Shown: positions 52,830-64,000 of the stretch, one piece after another
Layout: every line of letters starts with the position of its first letter
Position numbering within the stretch: the first letter of the stretch is position 1
Source: Arthrobacter cupressi
GTDB taxonomy: Bacteria; Actinomycetota; Actinomycetes; Actinomycetales; Micrococcaceae
Reading direction: 5' to 3'
Length of the DNA: 64,000 nucleotides
Assembly: GCF_900099975.1 (NCBI RefSeq)
Contig: NZ_FNEI01000010.1
Coordinates: 1 to 64,000, forward strand
Made by a program: the position numbers and the translations under genes
The notes under the pieces: model-generated
Databases searched by the model: none
The model's input: only the letters and a program-made list of their open reading frames with translations
Told to the model about the DNA's origin: nothing

Positions 52830-54956
52830 GTGCCACATTTGGAAGAGCAAGAACTGACTTGGACCAGCCTGGACCAGCGTGCAGTGGACACCGTGCGTGT
52901 CCTGGCCGCCGACGCCGTCGAGAAGGTTGGTAACGGCCACCCCGGCACGGCCATGAGCCTGGCGCCGGCAGCATACCTGCTGTTCCAGAAGCTGATGCGC
53001 CACGACCCGAAGAACCCGGACTGGATCGGCCGCGACCGCTTCATCCTCTCCCCCGGCCACACCTCCCTGACCCTCTACATCCAGCTGTTCCTCTCCGGCT
53101 ACGGCCTGGAACTGAAGGATCTTCAGGCCCTCCGCACCTGGGGTTCCCTGACCCCGGGCCACCCGGAGTACAAGCACACCGCGGGTGTGGAAATCACCAC
53201 CGGCCCGCTGGGCCAGGGCCTGGCCTCCTCGGTCGGCTTCGCCTACTCGCAGCGCCGCCAGCGCGGCCTGTTCGACGCCGACGCTCCCGCCGGCGAGTCC
53301 CCGTTCGACCACACCATCTGGGTCATCGCCTCCGACGGCGACCTGCAGGAAGGCGTCACCTCCGAGGCATCCTCGCTGGCCGGCCACCAGGAACTGGGCA
53401 ACCTCGTGGTCATCTACGACGAGAACCACATCTCCATCGAAGACGACACCGACATCGCCTTCACCGAGGACGTCCTGAAGCGCTACGAGTCCTACGGCTG
53501 GCACACCCAGCGCGTGGACTGGACCAAGACCGGCGAGTACGTCGAGGACGTCCAGGAACTTTACTCCGCGCTGCTCGCCGCCAAGGCCGAGACCTCCAAG
53601 CCGTCCATCATTTCGCTGCGCACCATCATCGGCTTCCCGGCACCGAAGAAGCAGAACACCGGCAAGATCCACGGCTCGGCCCTGGGTTCCGAGGAAGTCG
53701 CTGCGCTGAAGAACGTGCTCGGCTTCGACCCGGCCAAGTCCTTCCAGGTGGACGAGGACGTGCTGGCGCACGCCCGCCAGCTGGTGCAGCGCGGGGCCGC
53801 TGCCCGCACCGAATGGCAGGCTTCCTTCGAGGCATGGCAGTCGGCCAACCCGGAGCAGGCTGCCCTGCTCGAGCGCATCGAGGCCAAGAAGCTGCCGGCA
53901 GAGCTCGACGCCGCACTGCCGGTCTTCGAAGCCGGCAAGGACGTTTCCACCCGTGCCGCGTCCGGCAAGGTCCTGAACGCCATCGGCCCGGTCCTTCCGG
54001 AACTGTGGGGCGGTTCGGCCGACCTGGCCGAGTCCAACAACACCACCATCGAAGGCTCCCCGTCGTTCATCCCGGCGTCCCGCTCCACCGACGCCTGGTC
54101 CGGCAACCCCTACGGTCGTGTCCTGCACTTCGGCATCCGTGAGCACGCCGCCGCGTCGATCGTGAACGGCATCTCCCTGCACGGCCGCACCCGTGCCTTC
54201 TCCGGCACCTTCCTGATCTTCTCCGACTACCAGCGCCCGGCCATCCGCCTCGGCGCGCTGATGGGCGTGCCGTCCCTGTACGTGTGGACGCACGACTCCA
54301 TCGGCCTGGGCGAAGACGGCCCCACCCACCAGCCGGTGGAGCAGCTCGCCTCGCTGCGTGCCATCCCGGGCCTGGACGTTGTCCGTCCCGGTGACGCCAA
54401 CGAGGTCGCCGCGGCCTGGAAGGCCATGCTCGAGAACCACGAGAACCCGGCCGGCATCGTGCTGACCCGCCAGAACATTCCCACTTACGCACGCGGCACG
54501 GGCGAGGCAGAAGGCGACACCTTCGCTTCCACCGCCGGTGTTGCCAAGGGCGCGTACGTGCTGGCGGAAGCCTCCAAGGACGGCGCGACCGTCCCGGCGC
54601 AGGTCATCCTGATCGCCACCGGTTCCGAGGTCCAGCTGGCCGTCCAGGCCCGCGAGAACCTGCAGGCCGAAGGCATCGCCGCCCGCGTGGTGTCCGTGCC
54701 GTGCGTGGAGTGGTTCAAGAAGCAGGACCCGGCCTACCGCGAATCCGTCCTCCCGGCCGCCGTGAAGGCCCGCGTCTCGGTCGAGGCCGGCCTGGCGCTG
54801 GGCTGGTCCGAGTTCGTCGGCGACGCCGGCCGCTCCATCAGCCTCGAGCACTACGGCGCCTCCGCTGACTACAAGCGCCTCTTCAACGAGTTCGGCATCA
54901 CCGCCGACGCCGTAACCGCGGCCGCCAAAGACTCCCTCGCCGGCCTCTCGGCCTGA
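52830..54956 (+). CDS. tkt: transketolase
   Basis: A 708-residue thiamine-diphosphate enzyme that moves two-carbon units between sugar phosphates in the pentose-phosphate pathway. It has [12 protein letters not shown] near 35 and the ThDP/Mg site ASDGDLQEG near 170, then [10 protein letters not shown]. The central domain has [10 protein letters not shown] near 435, with SDYQRPAIR; the C-terminal domain has [10 protein letters not shown] near 595. The start is a GTG with AGAGAGGGG upstream. It is first of a six-gene operon tkt-tal-pgi-zwf-opcA-pgl. Confidence 0.96.
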   Translation: MPHLEEQELTWTSLDQRAVDTVRVLAADAVEKVGNGHPGTAMSLAPAAYLLFQKLMRHDPKNPDWIGRDRFILSPGHTSLTLYIQLFLSGYGLELKDLQALRTWGSLTPGHPEYKHTAGVEITTGPLGQGLASSVGFAYSQRRQRGLFDADAPAGESPFDHTIWVIASDGDLQEGVTSEASSLAGHQELGNLVVIYDENHISIEDDTDIAFTEDVLKRYESYGWHTQRVDWTKTGEYVEDVQELYSALLAAKAETSKPSIISLRTIIGFPAPKKQNTGKIHGSALGSEEVAALKNVLGFDPAKSFQVDEDVLAHARQLVQRGAAARTEWQASFEAWQSANPEQAALLERIEAKKLPAELDAALPVFEAGKDVSTRAASGKVLNAIGPVLPELWGGSADLAESNNTTIEGSPSFIPASRSTDAWSGNPYGRVLHFGIREHAAASIVNGISLHGRTRAFSGTFLIFSDYQRPAIRLGALMGVPSLYVWTHDSIGLGEDGPTHQPVEQLASLRAIPGLDVVRPGDANEVAAAWKAMLENHENPAGIVLTRQNIPTYARGTGEAEGDTFASTAGVAKGAYVLAEASKDGATVPAQVILIATGSEVQLAVQARENLQAEGIAARVVSVPCVEWFKKQDPAYRESVLPAAVKARVSVEAGLALGWSEFVGDAGRSISLEHYGASADYKRLFNEFGITADAVTAAAKDSLAGLSA

Positions 54957-54976
54957 CACCCAAGGAGAAACACAAA

Positions 54977-56092
54977 ATGACTACTCCCACCCAGCAGCTT
55001 TCCGACGTCGGCGTTTCGATCTGGCTCGACGACCTGTCCCGTGAGCGCCTGTCCAGCGGCTCGCTGCGCAAGCTCATCGAAGAAAAGAACGTCGTGGGCG
55101 TCACCACCAACCCCTCGATCTTCCACGCCGCCATCACCTCCGGCAGCGACTACGACGCGAAAATCGCCGAGGAAGCCGCCAAGGGCGCCTCCGTGGAGGA
55201 GACGATCTTCGAGATCACCACCACCGACGTCGCCGATGCCTGCGACCTGTTCGCCCCGGTCGCCGCTGCCACCAAGGGCGTTGACGGCCGCGTGTCCATC
55301 GAGGTCGACCCGCGCCTGGCCTGGGACACCGAGGGCACCATTGCCGAGGCCAAGCACCTCTACAAGAAGGTCGCCAAGGACAACGTCCACATCAAGATCC
55401 CGGCAACCGTGGAGGGCCTGGCAGCCATCACCGCCGTCCTGGGTGAAGGCATCAGCGTCAACGTGACCCTGATCTTCTCCCTCGAGCGCTACCGCGCGGT
55501 CATCAACGCCTTCCAGTCCGGCCTCGAACTGGCCAAGGAAAACGGCCACGACCTGTCCAAGATCCACTCCGTCGCTTCGTTCTTCGTGTCCCGCGTGGAC
55601 ACCGAGATCGATAAGCGCCTGGATGCGATCGGCACCGAGGAAGCCAAGGCGCTCAAGGGCAAGGCCGGCGTCGCCAACGCCCGCCTGGCCTTCCAGGTCT
55701 ACGAGGAGCTCTTCGCCACCGAGCGCTGGGCCGTGCTCGCCGAAGCCGGCGCCCTGCCGCAGCGCCCCCTGTGGGCCTCCACCGGCGTGAAGGACCCGGC
55801 CTACCCGGACACCCTCTACGTCACCGAACTGGCTGCGGCCGGCGTCGTGAACACCATGCCGGAGAAGACCCTCGAGGCTACCTTCGACCACGGCGTGGTC
55901 ACCGGTGACACCATCGCCGGCAGCTACGAGGAAGCCAACGGCGTCCTCAACGCCCTCGAAAACCTCGGCGTGTCCTACAACGACGTCGTCGCCCTCCTGG
56001 AATCCGAAGGCCTGGACAAGTTCGTCGCCAGCTGGAAGGAACTCCTCGGAGACGTCGAAGGCGCCCTCGCATCCGCACGGAAGGCTTCCTGA
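54977..56092 (+). CDS. tal: transaldolase
   Basis: A 371-residue transaldolase, transferring a dihydroxyacetone unit via a Schiff base. The active Lys is in [14 protein letters not shown] near 140. Segments [11 protein letters not shown] near 42 and [18 protein letters not shown] near 200 are typical of the longer actinobacterial form. It lies 20 bp after tkt with AAGGAG upstream and 6 bp before pgi. Confidence 0.95.
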   Translation: MTTPTQQLSDVGVSIWLDDLSRERLSSGSLRKLIEEKNVVGVTTNPSIFHAAITSGSDYDAKIAEEAAKGASVEETIFEITTTDVADACDLFAPVAAATKGVDGRVSIEVDPRLAWDTEGTIAEAKHLYKKVAKDNVHIKIPATVEGLAAITAVLGEGISVNVTLIFSLERYRAVINAFQSGLELAKENGHDLSKIHSVASFFVSRVDTEIDKRLDAIGTEEAKALKGKAGVANARLAFQVYEELFATERWAVLAEAGALPQRPLWASTGVKDPAYPDTLYVTELAAAGVVNTMPEKTLEATFDHGVVTGDTIAGSYEEANGVLNALENLGVSYNDVVALLESEGLDKFVASWKELLGDVEGALASARKAS

Positions 56093-56098
56093 CCTCTT

Positions 56099-57730
56099 AT
56101 GAGCACACTCAGCTACGACGCAAGCGGTGCCGCGCAGCAGGCCATCGAGCAGCACCTCCCGGCACTTGTTGAAGACCGGATTGCCAGCCGGATCTTCGCG
56201 AAGGACCATACCCTCTGGGGTGCCGACGCGGAGTCCGAATCGGCCATCCGCCTGGGATGGGTGGAAGCGGCTGCCGTTTCCCAGCCCCTGGTCGAAGGAA
56301 TCCTGGAACTCCGGGATGCCCTGAAGGCAGAAGGCGTCACCCGGATTGTCCTGTGCGGCATGGGCGGCTCCTCGCTGGCCCCTGAAGTGATTGCCGGAAC
56401 CGCCGGCGTCGAGCTGACCGTGCTGGACAGCACCGACCCCGAACAGGTCGGTGCTGTCCTGGCGGACCGCCTCGCCGAAACCGCCATCGTGGTTTCGTCC
56501 AAGTCGGGCTCCACCGTGGAAACCGACTCCCAGCGGCGCGTCTTCGAGAAAGCGTTCAACGACGCCGGGATCGATGCCAAGAGCCGCATCATCATCGTCA
56601 CCGACCCCGGCTCGCCACTGGACACGGCGTCCCGCGAGGCCGGCTACCGTGCGGTCTTCAACGCCGACCCCAATGTCGGCGGCCGTTTCTCGGCACTGAC
56701 TGCCTTCGGCCTGGTCCCCAGCGGCCTGGCCGGCGTCGACATCGAGGCACTCCTGGATGAAGCCGAGGAAGCCGCGGAAATCCTCCGCGAGGACTCCGAG
56801 GACAACATTGGCCTGCGCCTGGGTGCAGCGCTCGGCGGGACCTCCCCGCTGCGCAACAAGATCGTCATCGCCGAGGACGGCTCGGGCATCGTCGGTTTCG
56901 CCGACTGGGCCGAGCAGCTCATCGCCGAATCCACCGGCAAGTTGGGCACCGGCGTGCTGCCCGTCGTCGCAGGCCCTTCGGCTCCCGAGGTCAGCAGCGG
57001 TGCCGAGGACGTCCTGGTGATCCGCCTGGTGGGCGCCGATTCCGACATCGAACCCGGGGCGAACGAAGCAACGATCGCCGGCGGTCTCGCCACCCAGATG
57101 TTCGTCTGGGAGTTCGCGACCGCCGTGGCCGGCCGGCTGCTGGGCATCAACCCCTTTGACCAGCCCGACGTCGAGGCCGCCAAGGTGGCCGCCCGCGGCC
57201 TGCTTGACGCACGCCCCGAGCCCACCGCGGCCAACTTCACCGACGGTGCCATCGAGGTCCGCGGCGGGGGCTGGCTGGGCGGTGCCACCACCGTGGAGGA
57301 CGCCGTGAAGGCGCTGCTGGGCCAGCTCGGCCAGGACGGCTACCTCAGCGTCCAGGCCTACTTCGACCGGATCGCGTACGCTCCGTTCGAAGGCGTCCGC
57401 GACCAGCTTGCCGCCGTCAGCGGCCGTCCGGTGACCTTCGGCTGGGGCCCGCGCTTCCTGCACTCCACCGGCCAGTTCCACAAGGGCGGCCCGGCCATCG
57501 GCTCGTTCCTGCAGATCACCGCGGCCGGTTCCGGGGATGTCGAGATCCCGGAGCGCCCCTTCACCTTCGGTGAGCTGATCGCAGCCCAGGCCGCAGGTGA
57601 CGCCCAGGTCCTCGAAAACCACGGCCGTCCTGTCCTCCGCCTGCACCTTGTTGAACGGAGCGCGGGTGTCGCCCAGCTCCAGGAAATCGTCGCCGCGCTG
57701 GCCTCCCGGGCCACCGCGCTCGAAAGCTAA
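56099..57730 (+). CDS. pgi: glucose-6-phosphate isomerase
   Basis: A 543-residue SIS-fold protein annotated as phosphoglucose isomerase. The phosphate-binding region is CGMGGSSLAPEV near 85 and VVSSKSGSTVETDS near 135; DPNVGGRFSALTAFGLV near 190 is also conserved. It belongs to a divergent actinobacterial PGI group linked with tal, not the E. coli type. It begins 6 bp after tal. Linking fructose-6-phosphate back to glucose-6-phosphate allows cycling through the oxidative branch encoded downstream. Confidence 0.9.
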   Translation: MSTLSYDASGAAQQAIEQHLPALVEDRIASRIFAKDHTLWGADAESESAIRLGWVEAAAVSQPLVEGILELRDALKAEGVTRIVLCGMGGSSLAPEVIAGTAGVELTVLDSTDPEQVGAVLADRLAETAIVVSSKSGSTVETDSQRRVFEKAFNDAGIDAKSRIIIVTDPGSPLDTASREAGYRAVFNADPNVGGRFSALTAFGLVPSGLAGVDIEALLDEAEEAAEILREDSEDNIGLRLGAALGGTSPLRNKIVIAEDGSGIVGFADWAEQLIAESTGKLGTGVLPVVAGPSAPEVSSGAEDVLVIRLVGADSDIEPGANEATIAGGLATQMFVWEFATAVAGRLLGINPFDQPDVEAAKVAARGLLDARPEPTAANFTDGAIEVRGGGWLGGATTVEDAVKALLGQLGQDGYLSVQAYFDRIAYAPFEGVRDQLAAVSGRPVTFGWGPRFLHSTGQFHKGGPAIGSFLQITAAGSGDVEIPERPFTFGELIAAQAAGDAQVLENHGRPVLRLHLVERSAGVAQLQEIVAALASRATALES

Positions 57731-57745
57731 GGCACAAATCCCAAC

Positions 57746-59295
<1,550 letters not shown>

Positions 59296-59299
<4 letters not shown>

Positions 59300-60219
59300 T
59301 CGTAGATCTTCCCGATACCACCACTTCCAAGATCTCCAAGAAGATCACCTCGCTGCGCGAGCAGGGCGGCGTGATCGCCCTGGGCCGGGTGCTGACCCTG
59401 GTGGTTGTCACCAAATCCGGCTTGGAGGAAGAAGCCATCGAGGCGGCCAACGAGGCCAGCCGCGAACACCCCTGCCGGATCATCGTCCTGGCCGACGCCG
59501 GCGCCGAAGCCCCGGACCGGCTGGACGCCCAGATCCGGGTGGGCGGCGACGCCGGCGCCTCCGAGGTGATCGTGCTGCGCGGTTTCGGTTCGCTGGCCAA
59601 GGAAAGCGAATCGCTCGTGGCCGGGCTGCTGCTGCCGGACGCGCCTATCGTGGCCTGGTGGCCGCACGGTGCCCCGGACAACGCCTGCGAAACCTCCATC
59701 GGACGGATCTCGCACCGCCGCATCACGGATTCGGCCAATGAGCCCGATCCGGCTGCGGCGCTGGAGCGGATCCGCAACACGTACCGGGCCGGCGACACCG
59801 ACCTGGCCTGGACCCGCCTGACCAATTGGCGCCTGCAGCTTGCAGCGGCCCTGGACCAGGTGGACGACTCCCCCGTCACGGCCATCACCGTGGAGGGCGC
59901 TTCAGATTCACCCAGCACCCTGCTGCTGGCGGCCTGGCTGACGCTCTTCCTCGAGGCTCCGGTGGAGATCGTGGAGGACCCGGCGGGCACGGGCATCCGC
60001 CGGGTGCTGCTGAGCCGCGCCACCGGTGACGTGCAGCTGCACCGTCCGGGACTGACGGTGGCCGAGTTGACCCAGCCGGGGCAGCCGGCGCAGCGGATCT
60101 CGCTGCCCCGCCGCAGCCTGCGGGATTGCCTCGCCGAAGAGTTGCGCCGGCTCGATCCGGACGATGTCTTCGGTGAAGTGATTACTATGGGACTGCCCCG
60201 CACCGACAGCAAGGAGTAG
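59296..60219 (+). CDS. opcA: glucose-6-phosphate dehydrogenase assembly protein OpcA
   Basis: A 307-residue actinobacterial and cyanobacterial protein needed for full activity of Zwf. The beginning MIVDLPDTTTSKISKKITSL is typical, with LLLPDAPIVAWWPHGAPDNA near 115 and NWRLQLAAALDQ near 177. It overlaps zwf by ATGA and precedes pgl by 7 bp, so all three are translated together. Confidence 0.94.
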
Positions 60220-60226
60220 CGTTTCC

Positions 60227-61045
60227 GTGACCGCTGAACCCAGAGTAAGCATCCATCCCGACTCCACCGTCCTGATGGCCGCAATCGCGGCCCGGCTGAT
60301 CACCAAACTGGTTGACGTGCAGGACAAGCACGGGGAAGCCACCGTGGTCCTGACCGGCGGCACCGTGGGCATCGGAACCCTCAAGGCGGTGGCGGACTCT
60401 CCCGCGGCTCCGGCCGTTGACTGGTCCCGGGTCAATCTCTGGTGGGGGGATGAGCGTTTCGTAGCCAAGGACAGCCCGGACCGCAACACCCGCCAGGCAC
60501 GCGAGGCCCTGCTGTCGGGCCTGCCGCTGGACCCGGCCCGTGTCCACGAGCCCGGTTCCTCGGACGAGTTCGCCTCGGCCGACGACGCCGCCGCGGACTA
60601 TGCGGCGCGGCTGAAGGCGGCCGCCGAAGCCGAACACGCCGCGGACACTTCGGACAGCCGTCCCGAGGAAGCCGGGGACTTGCCGCGTTTCGACGTGCTG
60701 CTGCTCGGCGTCGGTCCGGACGCGCACGTCGCCTCCCTCTTCCCGGAGCAGGCGGGCATCCGGATCCAGGACCGCACGGTGGTGGGCGTTGAGAACTCCC
60801 CCAAGCCGCCGCCGTCGAGGATCTCCCTGACCCTGCCGGCGATCAACTCGGCACAGGAGATCTGGATGGTCGTGGCGGGCGAGGACAAGGCCGGCGCCGT
60901 CGGCCTGGCACTCGCCGGGGCCAACCCGGTGCAGGTTCCAGCGGCCGGCCCGCACGGCCGGTCGCGCACCCTGTGGCTGATCGATGAGAACGCAGCGTCG
61001 CGCGTTCCGCAGCAGCTAGTCCGAAAGGATCCCGCGGGAGCGTAG
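60227..61045 (+). CDS. pgl: 6-phosphogluconolactonase
   Basis: A 272-residue DevB-type lactonase that hydrolyses 6-phosphogluconolactone. TGGTVGIGTL near 45 and NLWWGDERFVAKDSPDRN near 73 form the phosphate site; LLLGVGPDAHVASLFP near 160 is the second signature. A Glu/Ala-rich insertion (about 125-145) is longer than in E. coli type. The start is a GTG. Its final 30 bp overlap the end of the opposing rbpA gene. Confidence 0.92.
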   Translation: MTAEPRVSIHPDSTVLMAAIAARLITKLVDVQDKHGEATVVLTGGTVGIGTLKAVADSPAAPAVDWSRVNLWWGDERFVAKDSPDRNTRQAREALLSGLPLDPARVHEPGSSDEFASADDAAADYAARLKAAAEAEHAADTSDSRPEEAGDLPRFDVLLLGVGPDAHVASLFPEQAGIRIQDRTVVGVENSPKPPPSRISLTLPAINSAQEIWMVVAGEDKAGAVGLALAGANPVQVPAAGPHGRSRTLWLIDENAASRVPQQLVRKDPAGA

Positions 61046-61393
61046 CCTTTTCAGCGCTCCAGCCAGGACACGCTCAGCGTCCTGGCTGGAGCGCCTTTCT
61101 TTAACGTAGTCAAGGTGGCTCTTGAAGACCTCGTCATCCTGCCGTTCGCAGGGCGCCGCACCGGGCTCCCTGGTCGCCACCAGGCCGCACTTGGGGCAGT
61201 CCCAGCTCGGCGGGATCTGGTCTTCAGGCAGCTTAAGGAAAACAAGCCGCGTTTCGTGTCCGTTGGCACACCAATACGGGACACGAATACGCGGCAGGTT
61301 TTCGCCGACAGTACTGTCGGACTCATTCTTCGGCCCGGTTCCGGCGGTCACGCCGGCCCTCGTGCCACGGAAACCTTGAGTGCCATGAACCAT
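61016..61393 (-). CDS. rbpA: RNA polymerase-binding protein RbpA
   Basis: A 125-residue actinobacterial transcription factor that binds the sigma subunit and RNA polymerase and stabilises open complexes. The core zinc-ribbon region has VPYWCANGHETRLVF near 38 and WDCPKCGLVATRE near 65. The basic linker and the C-terminal helix (ERRSSQDAERVLAGALKRLR) that contacts sigma complete the usual order. The start is the ATG at 61393 behind GGGAG; a TTG two codons earlier is unlikely. Its 3' part contains the terminator of the opposing pgl operon in antisense. Confidence 0.95.
   Translation of the reverse strand: MVHGTQGFRGTRAGVTAGTGPKNESDSTVGENLPRIRVPYWCANGHETRLVFLKLPEDQIPPSWDCPKCGLVATREPGAAPCERQDDEVFKSHLDYVKERRSSQDAERVLAGALKRLRSRGILSD
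61054..61102 (+). terminator. intrinsic terminator of the pentose-phosphate operon, inside rbpA
   Basis: GCGCTCCAGCCAGGAC (61054-61069) pairs perfectly over 16 bp with its complement at 61079-61094, 9-nt loop, followed by CTTTCTTT on the plus strand. It begins 9 nt after the pgl stop and lies wholly within the antisense of rbpA codons. Confidence 0.88.
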
Positions 61394-61414
61394 CGTCAAG
61401 CTCCCTTGAGAGTC

Positions 61415-61440
61415 GGCTGCGTGGCGTGAGCCACGCAGCC
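61415..61440. terminator. hairpin between secG and rbpA
   Basis: GGCTGCGTGGC (61415-61425) and its complement (61430-61440) form an 11-bp stem with a 4-nt loop, just after secG and before rbpA on the minus strand. No T-tract follows on that strand, so it may only slow transcription or protect mRNA. Confidence 0.6.
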
Positions 61441-61501
61441 AATTCTAATGCGGGGAGCCCGACGGCGGCAGTGCCGGTTTCCGTCTCGGGGATGCGGCGG
61501 G

Positions 61502-61759
61502 TCAGGAATCCCCGCCGGAGGTGAAGCGCATGATCAGGCCAAGGCCGATGATCACCACGCCCCAGGTGCAGCCAAGCACGATGGTGAAGCGGTTGAGGTT
61601 GCGCTCCGCGACGCCCGACGAGCTGAGCCCGGAACTCATGCCGCCGCCGAACATGTCGGACAGGCCGCCACCACGGCCCTTGTGCAGCAGGATTAGCAGG
61701 GTCAGCAGGAGGCTGGTGATGCCCAGCAGGATCTGCAGGATGACTTGAAGAACGTCCAC
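61502..61759 (-). CDS. secG: preprotein translocase subunit SecG
   Basis: An 85-residue membrane protein, the small stimulating subunit of SecYEG. Two helices (VLQVILQILLGITSLLLTLL and FTIVLGCTWGVVIIGLGLIM) flank a Gly/Ser loop with GLSDMFGGG, the family signature. The start is a GTG. It follows tpiA by 42 bp, the usual actinobacterial order. Confidence 0.95.
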   Translation of the reverse strand: MDVLQVILQILLGITSLLLTLLILLHKGRGGGLSDMFGGGMSSGLSSSGVAERNLNRFTIVLGCTWGVVIIGLGLIMRFTSGGDS

Positions 61760-61801
61760 GACGGCCTTTCAGGAGTGCGGAAAGCGGGAGCGTCAGCCGG
61801 G

Positions 61802-62617
61802 CTACGCCGCGGTGATGTGGCTCTCGAACCTGACAATGTTAGCAAACTCGGACGGGTCGAGGCTGGCGCCGCCGACGAGGAGCCCGTCAACATCCGCTTC
61901 CGCCATGATCGCCGCCGCGTTGTTGGCCTTGACCGAGCCGCCGTAGAGGAGGCGGGTCCCGGCCGCCACGGAGTCATCGAACAGGGAAGCTAGTTCGGCG
62001 CGGATGGCGGCGCACATTTCCTGGGCGTCTTCGGGGCCCGCGACTTCGCCGGTGCCGATGGCCCAGACGGGTTCGTACGCGACGACGAGTTCCTTCGCCT
62101 GCTCGGCCGTGAGGCCTTCGACGCCGGCGCGCAGCTGGGCCAGGGTGTGCTCGACGTGCGTCCCGGCCTGGCGGATTTCGAGGCCTTCGCCGACGCAGAG
62201 CACCGGGGTGACCTCGTGGCGGAAGGCGGCCTTGACCTTGGCGTTGAGGACCTCGTCGGATTCGTTGTGGATGGTGCGGCGTTCGCTGTGGCCGACCAGC
62301 ACGTAGGAGCAGCCGAGCTTGCGGAGGAACTGGCCCGAGATGTCGCCGGTGTAGGCGCCGGAGTCGAACTGGGACAGGTCCTGTCCGCCGTAGACAACCT
62401 TCAGTTCATCGCCCTGGACGAGGGTCTGCACGCCGCGGAGGTCGGTGAACGGCGGGAAGACCGCAACCTCGACACGGCTGTAGTCGTGCTTGGCGTCGGA
62501 CAGGGTCCAGGCAAGCTTCTGCAGCAGGGTGATGCCCTGGACGTGGTCCATGTTCATCTTCCAGTTGCCGGCGATGAACGGCGTGCGGACGAAGTTTCCG
62601 TTGGCGGTGCTTGTCAC
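61802..62617 (-). CDS. tpiA: triosephosphate isomerase
   Basis: A 271-residue TIM-barrel enzyme. The active residues are in [11 protein letters not shown] (Asn and Lys near 18), VLVGHSERR (electrophile His) near 105 and [12 protein letters not shown] (base Glu) near 177, then [10 protein letters not shown] near 222. The start is the GTG at 62617, matching homologs; an upstream frame runs into a hairpin. It follows pgk. Confidence 0.96.
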   Translation of the reverse strand: MTSTANGNFVRTPFIAGNWKMNMDHVQGITLLQKLAWTLSDAKHDYSRVEVAVFPPFTDLRGVQTLVQGDELKVVYGGQDLSQFDSGAYTGDISGQFLRKLGCSYVLVGHSERRTIHNESDEVLNAKVKAAFRHEVTPVLCVGEGLEIRQAGTHVEHTLAQLRAGVEGLTAEQAKELVVAYEPVWAIGTGEVAGPEDAQEMCAAIRAELASLFDDSVAAGTRLLYGGSVKANNAAAIMAEADVDGLLVGGASLDPSEFANIVRFESHITAA

Positions 62618-62645
62618 GTGTGCTCCAAAGAAGTGTTGAAAAGGG

Positions 62646-62691
62646 AGGCCGGCAAGGTGCTGCTCCGAAAGGAGTGGCACCTTGCCGGCCT
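62646..62691 (-). terminator. terminator-like hairpin between pgk and tpiA
   Basis: AGGCCGGCAAGGTGC (62646-62660) pairs with its complement at 62677-62691. The inner part CTCC-GAAA-GGAG adds four pairs and a GAAA tetraloop. The minus strand continues CCCTTTTCAAC, so it could end or attenuate transcription before tpiA. Confidence 0.8.
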
Positions 62692-62717
62692 GGTGCCTGC
62701 TGGCGGGGTGTAACTGC

Positions 62718-63944
62718 TTAGCGGTCGAGCACGCTCAGGCCCGGGAGTTCCTTGCCTTCAAGGTATTCCAGGCTGGCGCCGCCGCCGGTGGAGATGTGGC
62801 CGAACTGTGCGTCGTCGAAACCGAGCGTGCGCACTGCAGCGGCGGAGTCGCCCCCGCCGACCACGGTGAAGGCTTCGGTTTCCGTCAGCGCCTGCGCGAT
62901 CGCGCGGGTGCCGGCGGCGAAGGCCTCGAACTCGAAGACGCCCATGGGACCGTTCCAGAACACGGTGCGGGCACCCTTGATCTGTTCGGCAAACAGGGCC
63001 GCAGACTCAGGTCCGATGTCCAGGCCAATGCCTGAAGCGCCGAAGGAGCTTGCTTCGATGGCGTCTGCGGCAACGGTCTCGTTTTCTGCGTCAGCGGCGA
63101 AGCGGCTGGCGACAACAACGTCGACCGGGATGACGAAGGTGGTGCCGGCGTCGGAAGCGCGCTTGAGGTAGTCCTGAACCACGGGGATCTGGTCTTCCTC
63201 GAGGAGGCTGCCTGCCACCTTGTGTCCGGCTGCGGCCAGGAAGGTGAAGAGCATGCCGCCGCCGACCAGGATGGTGTCGGCCTTGCCCAGCAGGTTGTCG
63301 ATTACGGCGAGCTTGTCCGAGACCTTGGACCCTCCGAGCACCACGACGTAGGGACGCTGCGTGTCGGCCGTGAGCTTCCGCAGCACCTCCACTTCGGTGT
63401 GCACGAGGTCGCCCTGGTAGGACGGCAGGCGGGTGGCGACATCGTACACGCTCGCGTGCTTGCGGTGCACCGCGCCGAAGGCGTCGTCCACGAAGGCGCC
63501 GTTGTCTCCGGTCAGGGAGACCAGTTCGTCGGCGAAGGCGGCGCGCTCGGCGTCGTCCTTGCTGGTTTCGCGGGCGTCGAAGCGGACGTTCTCCAGGACC
63601 AGCACTTCGCCGTCCTGCAGGCCGGCCGCGGCTTCCTTGGCGGCGGTGCCGACAGTGTCGGCGGCCAGGGTGACCGGGAAGTCAGCGAGTTCGGCCAGGC
63701 GGGCCACCGCGGGCTTGAGGGAGTACTTGTCCTCGGGGGTGCCCTTGGGGCGTCCGAGGTGGGCGGTTACGAGCACACGGGCACCGGCGTCCGAGAGCTT
63801 CTTTAGGACCGGGAGGGAGGCCTTGACGCGGCCGTCGTCGGTCACTGTAGAGCCGTCGAGCGGCACGTTCAGGTCACTTCTGACGAGAACGTACCGCCCG
63901 CGGACACCTTCAGCGATGAGTTCGTTGAGGGTGTGAGATGTCAT
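62718..63944 (-). CDS. pgk: phosphoglycerate kinase
   Basis: A 408-residue kinase that makes ATP from 1,3-bisphosphoglycerate. [15 protein letters not shown] near 22 is the substrate site and [10 protein letters not shown] near 60 the second. The hinge and nucleotide domain have [12 protein letters not shown] near 200 and the C-terminal [12 protein letters not shown] near 375. It follows gap by 9 bp and is before tpiA. Confidence 0.97.
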   Translation of the reverse strand: MTSHTLNELIAEGVRGRYVLVRSDLNVPLDGSTVTDDGRVKASLPVLKKLSDAGARVLVTAHLGRPKGTPEDKYSLKPAVARLAELADFPVTLAADTVGTAAKEAAAGLQDGEVLVLENVRFDARETSKDDAERAAFADELVSLTGDNGAFVDDAFGAVHRKHASVYDVATRLPSYQGDLVHTEVEVLRKLTADTQRPYVVVLGGSKVSDKLAVIDNLLGKADTILVGGGMLFTFLAAAGHKVAGSLLEEDQIPVVQDYLKRASDAGTTFVIPVDVVVASRFAADAENETVAADAIEASSFGASGIGLDIGPESAALFAEQIKGARTVFWNGPMGVFEFEAFAAGTRAIAQALTETEAFTVVGGGDSAAAVRTLGFDDAQFGHISTGGGASLEYLEGKELPGLSVLDR

Positions 63945-63953
63945 GTGTCTACC

Positions 63954-64000
63954 CTAGCCCAGCTTGGATGCGACGAGCTCCGTGAGGTCGACCAGGCGGT
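63954..64000 (-). CDS. gap: glyceraldehyde-3-phosphate dehydrogenase, C-terminal end
   Basis: Only the last 15 codons are in the window. They encode RLVDLTELVASKLG before a TAG at 63954-63956, the usual C-terminus of actinobacterial Gap. The position immediately upstream of pgk fits the gap-pgk-tpiA-secG order. Confidence 0.8.
   Translation of the reverse strand, partial: RLVDLTELVASKLG

Noticed and set aside
52719..54959. 746-residue minus-strand frame opposite tkt
   Set aside because: Also an antisense shadow; transketolase on the plus strand has all expected motifs.

Overview
The window is a stretch of chromosome from a high-GC actinobacterium, most likely Arthrobacter, Pseudarthrobacter or a close relative in the Micrococcaceae. 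The pointers are gene order (tkt-tal-pgi-zwf-opcA-pgl convergent with gap-pgk-tpiA-secG-rbpA; sufR-sufB-sufD-Rieske-sufC-DUF59; DUF3099-SURF1; bioYMN), actinobacteria-specific proteins (RbpA, OpcA, HMwFabG, GlgM-type synthase), frequent GTG starts, and several promoters whose -10 element lies 5-8 nt before the start codon, as expected for leaderless mRNAs. These assignments come from reading the sequence; no database search was possible.

Layout. 1-275: 5' end of an IS481-type transposase and a head-to-head inverted repeat. 0.36-2.84 kb: M20 peptidase/acyl-CoA dehydrogenase operon. 3.1-3.2 kb: tRNA-Leu(GAG) with terminator. 3.4-9.9 kb: lipid locus resembling M. tuberculosis htdX-fabG4-fadA2-fadE5 (MaoC hydratase, long FabG, thiolase) with a divergent TetR regulator, a perfect shared operator and a large acyl-CoA dehydrogenase. 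10-12.7 kb: divergent glgM/glgC (glycogen or maltose-1-phosphate). 12.8-14.3 kb: an unusual SDR with a Cys4 knuckle. 14.3-17.7 kb: transglutaminase/alpha-E/circularly permuted ATP-grasp cassette, separated from pepN (18-20.6 kb) by a Crp/GlxR-like box. 20.7-22.5 kb: small secreted protein, lplA, rpmE type B.

22.6-28.7 kb is the accessory-looking part: MFS transporter, small membrane protein, ArsR-rhodanese fusion with two phased operators, an FAD oxidoreductase, and a trmH gene that looks chimeric, with a stray trmH 3' end 1.7 kb away. 28.7-33.5 kb: ABC ATPase, serB, a putatively copper-controlled DUF6153-like/DUF305 pair under a CsoR-type palindrome, two SDRs including fabG. 33.6-37.4 kb: DUF3099, Cys/His micro-protein, SURF1, YbaK, a perfect 48-bp palindrome and an ABC-F ATPase. 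37.6-42.3 kb: biotin ECF transporter bioYMN facing an acyl-CoA ligase/thiolase pair whose thiolase has Ser in place of the second catalytic Cys. 42.3-52.4 kb: metallopeptidase, SUF operon with its SufR regulator but no SufS/SufU, ABC exporter with ctaA, and ctaB. 52.8-64 kb: pentose-phosphate operon and glycolytic operon, meeting at a 30-bp tail overlap with the terminator of one buried in the antisense of rbpA.

Together these cover central carbon flux, glycogen, heme A and cytochrome oxidase maturation, Fe-S assembly, cofactor uptake (biotin, lipoate) and beta-oxidation-type lipid metabolism. Sulfur, arsenic-type and copper stress functions cluster around 22-32 kb. No CRISPR array, rRNA or phage module is visible.
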